This document shows, piece by piece, positions 9,424 through 17,315 of a stretch of 31,212 bases of DNA. Position 1 is the first letter of the stretch, and every line of letters begins with the position of its first letter. Below the pieces are notes generated by a model. The model searched no databases and had not been told where the DNA came from. It saw only the letters and a program-made list of their open reading frames with translations. This stretch comes from CAZGVV01 sp964529155 (GTDB lineage: Bacteria > Pseudomonadota > Alphaproteobacteria > Rickettsiales > SXRF01). The stretch spans positions 1-31,212 of the forward strand of contig CAZGVV010000019.1 of NCBI GenBank assembly GCA_964529155.1, read 5' to 3'. The position numbers and the translations under genes were made by a program.

Positions 9424-11763
9424 ATGGCTTTCATCTGGCGTTCTAAGCCCCATACGACCAAATCGCCCTTGCCTCCTATGGAGGCAATCACATGCCTGGA
9501 AGCGGGATATATTCTCGTGCCTATTGGGCAGGAAGCAGGTGAGAGCCTGTCATTTAATTTGCATGTATTACTTGGCCTGGCATTGCCGTTGCAGGAATTA
9601 TCACAAGTAGTGGCGGCTTTAAAACCGGAATCACAAACCCGTTTACAGCAATCACTGGCTGCGCTGAGGCAAGGGCAGGTAACTAATCCTCTGCAATTAT
9701 ATCCCAGTGATGGGAACATTACCCTTTCCTGCAAAACGTATGTTGTTCCCGGTGCAGAAGAGGGTAGTCGCCTTGGCGTGCTATGGCTTTGTGATACGTC
9801 ACCTGAAGGTCGTCAGCAACAACGCCTGACGCAGGAAAATGAAAAACTAAAATCGGAGATTAAGCATTATTCCACCATTCTCAACATGGCACCTTATCCT
9901 ATTTGGCAGCGTGATGGTGAGATGAATATGCGGTACTATAATTTGGCCTACAGCGAAGTGGCGGAAGCCGAAGACGCCAATCATTCCCCGGAACTCGACC
10001 GAAAAGAGCGCGCACTTGCCGCCGCTGCCTTGGATTCGGGTATGGCTAAAGCCGAGCGGCGACATATCGTGGTAGGCGGCCAGCGTAAATTATTTTCCAT
10101 CAGCGAATTGCCGTTGCCGCAAGAAAAAATGGTCATCGGCTTCGCGCAGGATGCCAGTGAGATTGAAACACTGCAGGAAGAATTACAGCGCTACATTTCG
10201 GCGCAATCGGATTTGCTGGAAAGCTCCGCCTCCGCCATGGCGATTTACGGGGCGGATATGCGCCTTAAATCGTATAATTATGCATTCGCCGCATTATGGA
10301 AGTTAGAAGAGGGTTGGCTGGATTCGCAGCCAAGCTATGGCGAAATTCTGGAAGCATTAAGGGAAAAACGTAAACTCCCTGAGCAGGCCAATTTTGCGCA
10401 TTTTAAACAACAGCAGCTACGCATGTTCACGGACCTCATTGAACCGCGTGAAGAGTTTTTCTATCTGCCGGACGGCAAAGCGCTGCGTGTGATAGTGATC
10501 CCGCATGCGCTGGGTGGTATTTTATTTGCTTATGAAGACGTAACGGACCGTTTGGCATTAGAGCGGTCTTATAACACGCTTATCGCCGTGCAGCGTGAAA
10601 CACTGGATCATTTGCATGAAGGCATCGCAGTGTTTGGTGAAGATGGGCGTTTAAAGCTCAGCAATCCGGTCTATCTCGCCATGTGGGGCATTGATGCGCA
10701 GGTGGCGCGAACTGAGCCGCACATCACGGATTTAATCGACCGCACCAAGGAACTGTACCAATTTGATCAATGGGAAACTTTCCGTCACAGCGAGGCGGCG
10801 CAAATTCAACGGCGTGAATTAACCCGTAAACGCATTGAGCGGCGTGATGGTAAGGTGATTGATTGCACGATCGTTCCCTTGCCGGATGGTGCAACGCTCA
10901 TGACCTATCTGGACGTAACCGATTCTACCTTAGTGGAGCGTTCTTTGCGTGAACGCAATGAGGCGTTGCAGGAAGCTGACCGCCTTAAATCAGAATTCCT
11001 GGCCAATGTGAGCTACGAATTACGTTCGCCGCTCACCTCGATCAGTGGATTTGCAGAATTGCTGGGGCAGGAATATTTTGGCAGCATCACCGAAAAACAG
11101 CGCGAATATATTGACGGTATTCACCTCTCATCCCAGCATTTGATGCAGATCATCAATGATATTCTGGATCTGGCGAGTATTGAGGCCGGGTATATGCAGC
11201 TGGAAGTAACCCGGTTTGATATTTACGACATGATGCAGTCAGTGTTGCCACTGGTGCAAGAGCGTATCAAAGAATTTGAAATTAATTTCCAATTCGAATG
11301 CCCCAAGAAAATTGGCGCGATGGTGGGTGATGAAACGCGCTTGCGGCAATTGCTGTTTAAATTGCTGTCTAATGCTATCAAGTTCTCATCTACCGGAACC
11401 AGCGTTGTTTTCGGAGCGAGCGAGGAGGAAGATGGTCGCGTGGCCTTATGGGTGGCAGACCAGGGATATGGCATTCCACTGGAGGAGCAAGAAGCGGTAT
11501 TTGAAAAATTTTATAAAGGCCGTAATGCAGATGCTCCTAAATCCATTGCACGCACGGGGACAGGCCTTGGGCTTTCTATTGTAAAAAGCTTTGTCGATTT
11601 ACATGGTGGTGCCATTGTGATGGACTCCGGGCGCGGGGCTGGCACACGTATTCGCTGTATCTTCCCCCGAGAAAATCCCGAGCTTCTGGCGCAATTACGC
11701 GTAAAACCAACCCGTAAACGCACAGCTTCTAAAGCCACAAAAGAAAGTAATGGTGGAGTTTGA
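9424..11763 (+). CDS. divL: DivL-like cell-cycle pseudokinase: PAS domains plus Tyr-type histidine-kinase core
   Basis: About 779 residues from ATG 9424; ATG 9478 is an alternative and neither has a clear Shine-Dalgarno. The length compares with 769 for Caulobacter DivL. Four PAS-like regions are visible (roughly 15-130, 155-250, 260-375 and 390-500), followed by the dimerisation helix and an ATPase domain. The phospho-acceptor box reads FLANVSYELRSPLTSI, with Tyr531 replacing the invariant His, the diagnostic feature of Caulobacter DivL (Tyr550). The ATP-binding boxes look intact: LLSNAIKF (N), Asp679 in DQGYGIP (G1), FEKFYKG (F) and GTGLGLSI (G2). In Caulobacter, DivL binds DivK and tunes the kinase CckA, thereby setting CtrA activity. 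Unlike Caulobacter DivL, no N-terminal membrane segment is evident. DivL identity is inferred from the Tyr box, domain plan and lineage; another H-to-Y PAS kinase is less likely. Confidence 0.85.
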   Translation: MAFIWRSKPHTTKSPLPPMEAITCLEAGYILVPIGQEAGESLSFNLHVLLGLALPLQELSQVVAALKPESQTRLQQSLAALRQGQVTNPLQLYPSDGNITLSCKTYVVPGAEEGSRLGVLWLCDTSPEGRQQQRLTQENEKLKSEIKHYSTILNMAPYPIWQRDGEMNMRYYNLAYSEVAEAEDANHSPELDRKERALAAAALDSGMAKAERRHIVVGGQRKLFSISELPLPQEKMVIGFAQDASEIETLQEELQRYISAQSDLLESSASAMAIYGADMRLKSYNYAFAALWKLEEGWLDSQPSYGEILEALREKRKLPEQANFAHFKQQQLRMFTDLIEPREEFFYLPDGKALRVIVIPHALGGILFAYEDVTDRLALERSYNTLIAVQRETLDHLHEGIAVFGEDGRLKLSNPVYLAMWGIDAQVARTEPHITDLIDRTKELYQFDQWETFRHSEAAQIQRRELTRKRIERRDGKVIDCTIVPLPDGATLMTYLDVTDSTLVERSLRERNEALQEADRLKSEFLANVSYELRSPLTSISGFAELLGQEYFGSITEKQREYIDGIHLSSQHLMQIINDILDLASIEAGYMQLEVTRFDIYDMMQSVLPLVQERIKEFEINFQFECPKKIGAMVGDETRLRQLLFKLLSNAIKFSSTGTSVVFGASEEEDGRVALWVADQGYGIPLEEQEAVFEKFYKGRNADAPKSIARTGTGLGLSIVKSFVDLHGGAIVMDSGRGAGTRIRCIFPRENPELLAQLRVKPTRKRTASKATKESNGGV
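9469..9487 (+). repeat. Perfect 8-bp hairpin around an in-frame ATG of divL
   Basis: ttgcctcc and ggaggcaa pair perfectly around a 3-base loop. The loop and first paired base contain ATG 9478, an alternative divL start. The right arm carries ggagg, which could be masked in the stem. It may be chance. Confidence 0.45.
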
Positions 11764-11776
11764 TTATTACGAGAAA

Positions 11777-11810
11777 TGGAGTGAGTCGAAACCAGTTCGA
11801 CATCACTCCA
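11777..11810. terminator. Hairpin between convergent divL and ohr
   Basis: tggagtga-gtcgaa pairs with ttcgac-a-tcactcca around a short loop, with one bulged base. It lies between the divL stop (11763) and the stop of the convergent ohr gene (11820), where a bidirectional terminator is expected. U-tracts on both sides are weak. Confidence 0.55.
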
Positions 11811-11819
11811 CTCGTTAAC

Positions 11820-12251
11820 TTAAGCCGCCTGACTTAATGGCTGCTCATTCACATTCAGCTTTACTTCAATATTGCCACGTGTTGCTTTGGAATAAGGGCA
11901 AACTTGATGCGCTGCTTCCACCAGCTTCTTGCCGGTTGCTTCGTCTAATTCTGGGAGCAACACGTTGAGTGTCACGCTGATGAAATAGCCGTTGCTATCA
12001 TCTTGGTTCAATTTCACTTCTGAATGCACTTCCGGTGCGGTGGTCATTTCAATCTTTTGTTTTTTCGCCACTGCGGCTACAGCACTACCGAAGCAGGCGG
12101 CATATCCACAGGCAAATAATTGCTCAGGATTGGTTCCCGGCGCACCGCTGCCCGGTGCAGACAATTTTTCAGTGATAGCGCCGTCATCCGTCTGAACAGA
12201 GCCTTCACGACCTGCGCTGGCAATAGCATGGGCGGTATAGAGTGTTTTCAT
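11820..12251 (-). CDS. ohr: Organic hydroperoxide resistance protein, Ohr subfamily of OsmC
   Basis: A 143-residue cytosolic thiol peroxidase that reduces organic hydroperoxides, normally recycled through lipoylated proteins. It has the Ohr signature NPEQLFACGYAACF with reactive Cys53, and the partner Cys118 in VCPYSKAT. The start MKTLYTAHA.ASAGREG is typical of Ohr. ATG 12251 is preceded by AGGAG at 12259-12263 with a 7-base gap. It converges with divL and lies downstream of the mutase gene on the same strand, with about 108 bases between. Ohr genes are usually controlled by a MarR-type OhrR; no such gene is visible here, but a short perfect dyad sits in the leader. Confidence 0.93.
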   Translation of the reverse strand: MKTLYTAHAIASAGREGSVQTDDGAITEKLSAPGSGAPGTNPEQLFACGYAACFGSAVAAVAKKQKIEMTTAPEVHSEVKLNQDDSNGYFISVTLNVLLPELDEATGKKLVEAAHQVCPYSKATRGNIEVKLNVNEQPLSQAA

Positions 12252-12278
12252 GGGGGTGCTCCTAGGGTTAATAAACGA

Positions 12279-12295
12279 ATTTCTATTTTAGAAAT
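12279..12295. promoter_or_regulatory. Perfect dyad upstream of ohr
   Basis: atttcta-ttt-tagaaat is a 7-bp inverted repeat 28 bases upstream of the ohr start; ttagaaa recurs once nearby around 12321. Size and place suit an operator for a MarR-type regulator, though it differs from the OhrR consensus I remember (tacaatt-aattgta). AT-rich sequence makes chance dyads common. Confidence 0.35.
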
Positions 12296-12359
12296 ACGCG
12301 TATAAAGAAGCTATATGATTTAGAAAATAGGATTATTCTGCTCACATTTAGTGCCTGTA

Positions 12360-14495
12360 TCACTTAATCAACCCCAGCACCTTCTCCGCCGCCTCTGGAA
12401 TATTCGTCCCCGGTCCGAAAATGGCCGCGACACCGGCCTTCTCTAAATAGGCATAATCCTGTGCCGGGATTACGCCGCCGCACACCACCAGAATATCCGG
12501 GCGGCCTGCTGCTTTCAGGGCGGCGATGAGTTGGGGGACCAGTGTTTTATGCCCGGCGGCATGGGAGGAAACACCAACGATATGCACGTCGTTCTCTACA
12601 GCTTGACGTGCAACTTCTTCGGGTGTGGCAAACAGCGAGCCGACGTCCACGTCAAACCCCATGTCCGCAAAGGCAGTGGCGATGACTTTGGCGCCACGGT
12701 CATGACCGTCCTGGCCCATCTTGGCGACCAGCAGTCGCGGGCGTCGGCCATGGGTGCGGGCGAATTCATCGGTTTTATCACGGATTGGTTTCAGGCCATT
12801 ATTTTCTTTATACAAGGCTCCATATACTCCTGAAATGGTGCGAATTTCGGCATTATAACGCCCATACACTTTCTCCAACGCAAACGAAATTTCCCCCACT
12901 GTTGCGCGGGCGCGGGCGGCTTGCACGGCAAGCTCCAGCAAATTGCCTTTTTTGGTGGCCGCCGCTTCGGTGATGAGCGAAAGCGCGGTCTGGCACTGCA
13001 CTTCATCGCGTGTGGAGCGTATATGCTCCAAACGCTTGATCTGCTGCACGCGCACCCGGGCATTATCGACGTCCAGAATTTCGATAGGGTCTTCTTTTTT
13101 CAGCGTGTATTTATTGACGCCAACAATTACCTCGTCGCCCTTATCAATCCGGGCTTGCTTACGGGCGGCGGCTTCTTCAATTTTAAGTTTAGGCACGCCC
13201 GCTTCAATGGCTTTCGTCATGCCACCGAGTTCATTGACTTCTGCAATCAGCGCTTCAGCGTGCGTTACTAATGCGGCGGTGAGCGATTCGATGTAATAGC
13301 TTCCGCCCAGCGGATCGACTACTTTGGTTATGGCCGTTTCATGTTGGATAACTAACTGAGTGTTGCGGGCAATGCGTGCGGAGAAATCGGTTGGTAGTGC
13401 AATGGCTTCATCCAGTGCATTGGTATGCAAAGACTGCGTGCCACCAAGCACCGCCGCCATGGCCTCAATGGTGGTGCGGATGATATTATTATACGGGTCT
13501 TTTTCCGTGAGTGAGACGCCGCTGGTCTGGCAATGGGTGCGTAGCGCACTCGACATGGCGTTTTTGGGATTATATTTCTGCATGGTCTTTGCCCACAACA
13601 ACCGGGCTGCGCGCAACTTGGCGATTTCCATGAAAAAATTCATCCCGATAGCGAAGAAAAACGACAGGCGGGGCGCGAATTCATCAACATCCAATCCTTT
13701 AGCCAGCGCCGCTTTCACATATTCCTCACCGTCGGCGATGGTATAGGCCAGTTCCTGCACCGCAGTAGAACCCGCTTCATGGATGTGGTAGCCGGAGATG
13801 GAAATGGAATTAAATTTCGGCATTTTCTTCGCCGTATATTCAATAATATCGGCCACAATGCGCATGCTTGGCTCGGGCGGGTAGATATAGGTGTTGCGCA
13901 CCATGAATTCTTTGAGAATATCATTTTGAATCGTGCCGGAAAGCTGTTCCAGCTTCACGCCTTGCTCTTCGGCGGCGACGATGTAATTAGCCAGAATCGG
14001 CAGCACCGCCCCGTTCATGGTCATGGAGACGGACATTTCATGGAGCGGAATTTGGTCAAAAAGGATTTTCATGTCCTCCACCGAATCAATCGCCACCCCG
14101 GCCTTGCCGACGTCCCCTTCCACGCGCGGATGGTCTGAGTCATAGCCCCGGTGAGTGGCTAGGTCGAAAGCAACAGACAGTCCTTTTTGCCCACCCGCCA
14201 AATTGCGGCGGTAAAAGGCGTTGGATTCCTCAGCTGTGGAAAACCCGGCATATTGCCGTACGGTCCATGGGCGTACCGTATACATCGTGGCGCGCGGCCC
14301 ACGGGTGAAGGGTGCAAAACCGGGCAGCGTATCCTGGTCCTCTAATGCTTCTAAATCTGCGGCAGTATAGAGCGGCTTTACTGCGATACCTTCTGGCGAA
14401 TCCCATGTCAGTGCGTCAACTGTTGCGTCAGCGCCCACGTCTTTTGTCGCCAGTTTTTTCCAGTCTGCGAGCGTCTTCTTAGGGTATGTGGTCAT
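12360..14495 (-). CDS. scpA: Methylmalonyl-CoA mutase, catalytic B12-binding chain
   Basis: A 711-residue adenosylcobalamin enzyme that interconverts (R)-methylmalonyl-CoA and succinyl-CoA, feeding propionyl-CoA carbon into the TCA cycle. The N-terminal barrel has the substrate-binding region TMYTVRPWTVRQYAGF and SGYHIHEAGS. The C-terminal cobalamin domain has GQDGHDRGAKVIA with the cobalt-ligating His598, then SSHAAGHKTL, GGVIPAQDY and GPGTNIPEAA. The length matches the single-chain homodimeric form (E. coli ScpA; Sinorhizobium BhbA), and no small MutA subunit gene is adjacent. The start ATG 14495 has only a weak purine-rich site (ggatggg). It is divergent from the pseudouridine synthase gene across 68 bases. 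The chaperone MeaB and the epimerase are not in the window. Confidence 0.96.
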   Translation of the reverse strand: MTTYPKKTLADWKKLATKDVGADATVDALTWDSPEGIAVKPLYTAADLEALEDQDTLPGFAPFTRGPRATMYTVRPWTVRQYAGFSTAEESNAFYRRNLAGGQKGLSVAFDLATHRGYDSDHPRVEGDVGKAGVAIDSVEDMKILFDQIPLHEMSVSMTMNGAVLPILANYIVAAEEQGVKLEQLSGTIQNDILKEFMVRNTYIYPPEPSMRIVADIIEYTAKKMPKFNSISISGYHIHEAGSTAVQELAYTIADGEEYVKAALAKGLDVDEFAPRLSFFFAIGMNFFMEIAKLRAARLLWAKTMQKYNPKNAMSSALRTHCQTSGVSLTEKDPYNNIIRTTIEAMAAVLGGTQSLHTNALDEAIALPTDFSARIARNTQLVIQHETAITKVVDPLGGSYYIESLTAALVTHAEALIAEVNELGGMTKAIEAGVPKLKIEEAAARKQARIDKGDEVIVGVNKYTLKKEDPIEILDVDNARVRVQQIKRLEHIRSTRDEVQCQTALSLITEAAATKKGNLLELAVQAARARATVGEISFALEKVYGRYNAEIRTISGVYGALYKENNGLKPIRDKTDEFARTHGRRPRLLVAKMGQDGHDRGAKVIATAFADMGFDVDVGSLFATPEEVARQAVENDVHIVGVSSHAAGHKTLVPQLIAALKAAGRPDILVVCGGVIPAQDYAYLEKAGVAAIFGPGTNIPEAAEKVLGLIK

Positions 14496-14563
14496 GAGTG
14501 CCCATCCAATGAATAACTAATAAAATGCTATACCGCAGATTGCCTCTATGCATATAGTAAAAA

Positions 14564-15256
14564 ATGTCTGGAGAACGAATTGCAAAGCGTATTGCTGCAT
14601 CGGGCGTGTGTTCGCGCCGCGATGCGGAGAAACTTATTCTGGCTGGCCGCGTGAAAGTGGATGGCGTGGTCATTACGTCGCCCGCGCTCACCATCACGAC
14701 AGAGCTGGTAACGGTGGATGATGTCCCGCTTAAAGCAGCGGAACCTGCCCGCTTATTTAAATATTATAAGCCAGTGGGATTAGTAACCACGCATAAAGAC
14801 GAGCAGGGCAGGCGCACCGTGTTTGACTCGCTACCGCCAGACATGCCACGTGTGGTGTCGGTCGGGCGGTTGGATTTGAACTCAGAAGGGTTGTTATTGC
14901 TCACTACCAGCGGCGACATGGCGCGACGGTTTGAGTTGCCGTCCAATAATTATGAGCGGGTGTACCGCGTGCGTGTCTACGGCCGCCCAGATATGACGGC
15001 TTTAAAAGAGCTTGAGCAAGGCATCGTTATTGAAGGTGAGCGTTACGGGCGCATACAAGTGGAGCTGGAAAAAGGCGAAAAATTGAGTGTCAGTAACACC
15101 TGGTTACGCATTACCTTGCAAGAAGGAAAGAACCGCGAAATTCGCAAGGTGCTGAATCATTTTGGCTTAGAAGTAAATCGCCTGATCCGAGTCCGTTATG
15201 GCGATTATGCGTTAGAAGAGATGAAGCCGGGGGAAGTGGTGGAGTGTAAGCTTTAA
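14564..15256 (+). CDS. rluB: 23S/16S rRNA pseudouridine synthase, RluB/RsuA family
   Basis: A 230-residue rRNA-modifying enzyme. An S4 RNA-binding domain opens the protein (ERIAKRIAASGVCSRRDAEKLI, then GRVKVDG). The catalytic domain follows, with FKYYKPVGLVTT and the active-site loop GRLDLNSEGLLLLT containing catalytic Asp104; the LQEGKNREIRKV motif lies near the C-terminus. Alphaproteobacterial members are usually labelled RluB (23S position 2605 in E. coli numbering), but RsuA or RluE specificity cannot be excluded by reading alone. No Shine-Dalgarno site is evident before ATG 14564. It converges with the small membrane protein gene, with 11 bases between the two stops. Confidence 0.9.
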   Translation: MSGERIAKRIAASGVCSRRDAEKLILAGRVKVDGVVITSPALTITTELVTVDDVPLKAAEPARLFKYYKPVGLVTTHKDEQGRRTVFDSLPPDMPRVVSVGRLDLNSEGLLLLTTSGDMARRFELPSNNYERVYRVRVYGRPDMTALKELEQGIVIEGERYGRIQVELEKGEKLSVSNTWLRITLQEGKNREIRKVLNHFGLEVNRLIRVRYGDYALEEMKPGEVVECKL

Positions 15257-15267
15257 TCGCTTTTGGC

Positions 15268-15678
15268 TTATCGTGTTTTTTGCGTTTCCTGAGTCAGGGT
15301 GCTTTGTTTTATTTTGTCTTCCCAAGAGGGAGCACTTTCTAGATGTGCGAAAGTAGAAGAGATGTCTGTAGATGGGACATCAAGCGATGGCATTTTATCT
15401 AAAGTTTGATTGATGGTCTTGGCTTTAAGACGGCTGGCAATTGATATGCTAAATGCGGCGATAGAAGTTATTGAAGAAGCGATCGAAAAATATCGCAGCG
15501 ATATGGGAAATTTTTTAGATAGACTTGCTTCAGCCAGCATCATTGTGCCGGTTGCGCCTACCATTGTAGAAGTTCCAACCGATGCTAATAAATCAGCATT
15601 TTCAGTTAGATTATTACTTTCATGACGCAATTTATGCTTTGCGTCTGAATATTCTTTTATAATTTTATTATTTTCCAA
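15268..15678 (-). CDS. Hypothetical small membrane protein
   Basis: An open frame of 136 codons encoding a protein I do not recognise. It has a charged, polar N-terminus (about residues 1-30), two hydrophobic Ser/Ala-rich segments (about 31-50 and 60-82) likely to span the membrane as a hairpin, and a polar Ser/Thr-rich tail. The start is uncertain: the frame opens with TTG 15678, a second TTG lies at residue 17, and the first ATG is residue 39, inside the first hydrophobic segment. The gene is more AT-rich than its neighbours and follows carD on the same strand behind a strong hairpin. A short frame on the other strand (15410-15625) is judged to be its shadow. Coding status is plausible, not proven. 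Confidence 0.5.
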   Translation of the reverse strand: MENNKIIKEYSDAKHKLRHESNNLTENADLLASVGTSTMVGATGTMMLAEASLSKKFPISLRYFSIASSITSIAAFSISIASRLKAKTINQTLDKMPSLDVPSTDISSTFAHLESAPSWEDKIKQSTLTQETQKTR

Positions 15679-15690
15679 ATATATTACCGG

Positions 15691-15726
15691 AATTCTCCCC
15701 TGGCCTTAGAGGACCAAGGGAGAATT
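15691..15726. terminator. Hairpin downstream of carD
   Basis: aattctccc pairs with gggagaatt, and the inner ctggcc/ggacca bases extend the stem imperfectly. It starts eight bases beyond the carD stop on the minus strand, so it probably ends or trims the carD transcript. On the minus strand no T-run follows; on the plus strand tttct follows. It also immediately precedes the small membrane protein gene. Confidence 0.55.
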
Positions 15727-15734
15727 TTCTATAA

Positions 15735-16445
15735 TTAAGCAGCTACCGCAATCTTACTGCGCAGCAATGTCAACACACGATCAGCGGCGATTTTGTGGTC
15801 AACGCCGTCTGAGGCGGCCAATTCACCGACCAAGCGGTTGAAAGCAGATTCATAGATCATGCGTTCGCTGTAAGAACGTTCCGCTTGATCTACGTTAGGG
15901 TGCAGGTCGCGAACGACTTCGGCGATGAATAATACGTTGCCGGAATTGATCTTGGTTTCATATTCCTGAGCGCGACGGCTCCACATGCCACGAGAGATGC
16001 GAGCGCGGCTTTTCAGGGTGACGAACACTTTCTGCATTTGTTCGTTCCCGCTGATGTGGCGAAGACCGGCCACGGTTGCGCGGCTGACAGGCACGCGCAG
16101 GGTCATGCGGTCCTTGTCAAAGGCAATGACCAGCATATTGAGGCTGATGTCCCCGATGAGCTGGGTTTCTTCCGCCAGGATGCGGCCTACGCCATGGGTG
16201 GGATATACCACGAAGTCACCCACACCAAAACCGGACTTTGCGGCTTTAGCGGGCTTTTTTACGGCGGGCTTAGCGGCGACTTTCTGCGGTTTAGGCGAAG
16301 GAGTGACAACCTTAAGCTGCGGTTTTTTATTGGTTTTTGCCGGCGTTTTGGCGCTGGATTTTGTCTTTGCTGAAGATTTAGAGGCCTTGCTTGCCGAACG
16401 AACCGGGCGGAGGTCTGCTTTCTTAAGAGCCGCTGCTTTTGCCAT
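15735..16445 (-). CDS. carD: CarD/CdnL-family RNA polymerase-binding regulator with long basic N-terminal tail
   Basis: 236 residues. The CarD_TRCF domain begins near residue 73 (GFGVGDFVVYPTHGVGRI) and binds the RNA polymerase beta subunit, stabilising open promoter complexes in studied members. The C-terminal helical domain with SRGMWSRRAQEYETKINSGN and QAERSYSERMIYESA is typical of alphaproteobacterial CdnL. Residues 1-70 are an unusual addition, almost entirely Lys, Ala, Ser, Pro and Thr, resembling histone-H1 or HU tails; alphaproteobacterial CdnL proteins I know are about 170 residues without it. ATG 16445 is preceded by aagga six to seven bases upstream, and the frame contains no ATG before the CarD domain that would remove the tail. 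It follows tetR on the same strand, about 140 bases downstream. Confidence 0.92.
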   Translation of the reverse strand: MAKAAALKKADLRPVRSASKASKSSAKTKSSAKTPAKTNKKPQLKVVTPSPKPQKVAAKPAVKKPAKAAKSGFGVGDFVVYPTHGVGRILAEETQLIGDISLNMLVIAFDKDRMTLRVPVSRATVAGLRHISGNEQMQKVFVTLKSRARISRGMWSRRAQEYETKINSGNVLFIAEVVRDLHPNVDQAERSYSERMIYESAFNRLVGELAASDGVDHKIAADRVLTLLRSKIAVAA

Positions 16446-16587
16446 AACACATCCTTGAAAACGGGTTAATGCTCAACGCTTTATACTACCTTTATAAAAG
16501 GAGCGAAGGAACTATACCACAATTTAACGGAAAATCAACGCGAATAGTGTATAGAGCGTTGTAGGGTGATAGGTCTCTGAATTAGCA

Positions 16588-17255
16588 TTAAACCCGATAT
16601 GCCCGCAAAAAGAGCTGCACCACATCGTCCACATGGGCTTCAAGCTCTGGCATAGTAGGTAAAGGGTCCAAATTTAAAAGTGTTCTGTAATGCAAATCGC
16701 CCTTCAATAAACAGAAGAAATGATGCGTTGCCCGTTCCGGAGCATCCACCTTCAGTTTCCCCAACTGCCCCAATTGCGCCAGGTAAGCGCCGAAATTTTC
16801 TTTCACCACTTGCGGACCTGCCGCATAGTAAAGCTGGCTGATTTTAGGTTTTTTTGCCGCCTCAGTAAGCATGATGCGGTGCATATTGATGGATTCCTGG
16901 CGAAAAATCCTCTGTGCAAAATGCAGGGCGATACGCCTAAACCCCTCTTCCAGGGGCAATGCCAGCAATTGGTCCACNNNNNNNNNNCGGTCAGGCATAG
17001 CCTGGCGCATTCACCTTCAATCACATATTTAAACAACGCTTCTTTGCTGCCGAAGTGGCTATATACGGTTAGTTTGGAAACACCGGCGGCGGCAGCAATG
17101 GCGTCCATACTGGCGCGCTCAAAGCCATTGCTCATAAACTGTGCACGTGCAGAATCCAGGATAGACTGGCGTTTTCCTGCATCTTTAGGGCGGCCTGCGG
17201 TATCTTTGATGCCGCTTTCTTTTACAGCCCCTTTAAACGATGGTTTAGCGCGCAT
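16588..17255 (-). CDS. TetR/AcrR-family repressor with AefR-like C-terminal domain, interrupted by an assembly gap
   Basis: The N-terminal HTH is clear at about residues 28-75 (ILDSARAQFMSNGFERASM, AIAAAAGVSKLTVYSHFGSKEALF). After the gap, the ligand-binding half (HRIMLTEAAKKPKISQLYYAAG, then LGQLGKLKVDAPERATHHFF) resembles the AefR-type TetR_C_7 domain, common in repressors of RND pumps. Ten N at 16978-16987 break the gene; 89 residues precede and 129 follow, in frames that differ, so the true gap length must be 2 modulo 3. With a few added residues the total is ordinary for TetR. A perfect palindrome 21 bases upstream of ATG 17255 suggests autoregulation. It lies 60 bases after uvrA on the same strand. 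The target is unknown; the MdtABC-like operon is a candidate by family habit only. Confidence 0.88.
16978..16987. other. Assembly gap (10 N) in the tetR gene
   Basis: Ten N lie between the HTH half and the ligand-binding half of the TetR regulator. The two halves are in different minus-strand frames, so the real gap cannot be ten bases; 11 or 14 would join them. Confidence 0.95.
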
Positions 17256-17275
17256 AAGCGGCCTTGGATAAGGGT

Positions 17276-17297
17276 TGTATATGAGTGTAAATATACA
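17276..17297. promoter_or_regulatory. Probable TetR operator upstream of tetR
   Basis: tgtatat-(8 bases)-atataca is a perfect 7-bp inverted repeat with an 8-base spacer containing gtgtaa. It lies between the uvrA stop and the tetR start, where an autoregulatory operator is expected. Its size matches AcrR/AefR-type operators. Confidence 0.6.
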
Positions 17298-17315
17298 TTA
17301 ATCGAACCGGAAGCG

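Noticed and set aside
12360..14495. Missing MutA subunit as an anomaly
   Set aside because: Single-chain homodimeric methylmalonyl-CoA mutases of this length are known in proteobacteria.
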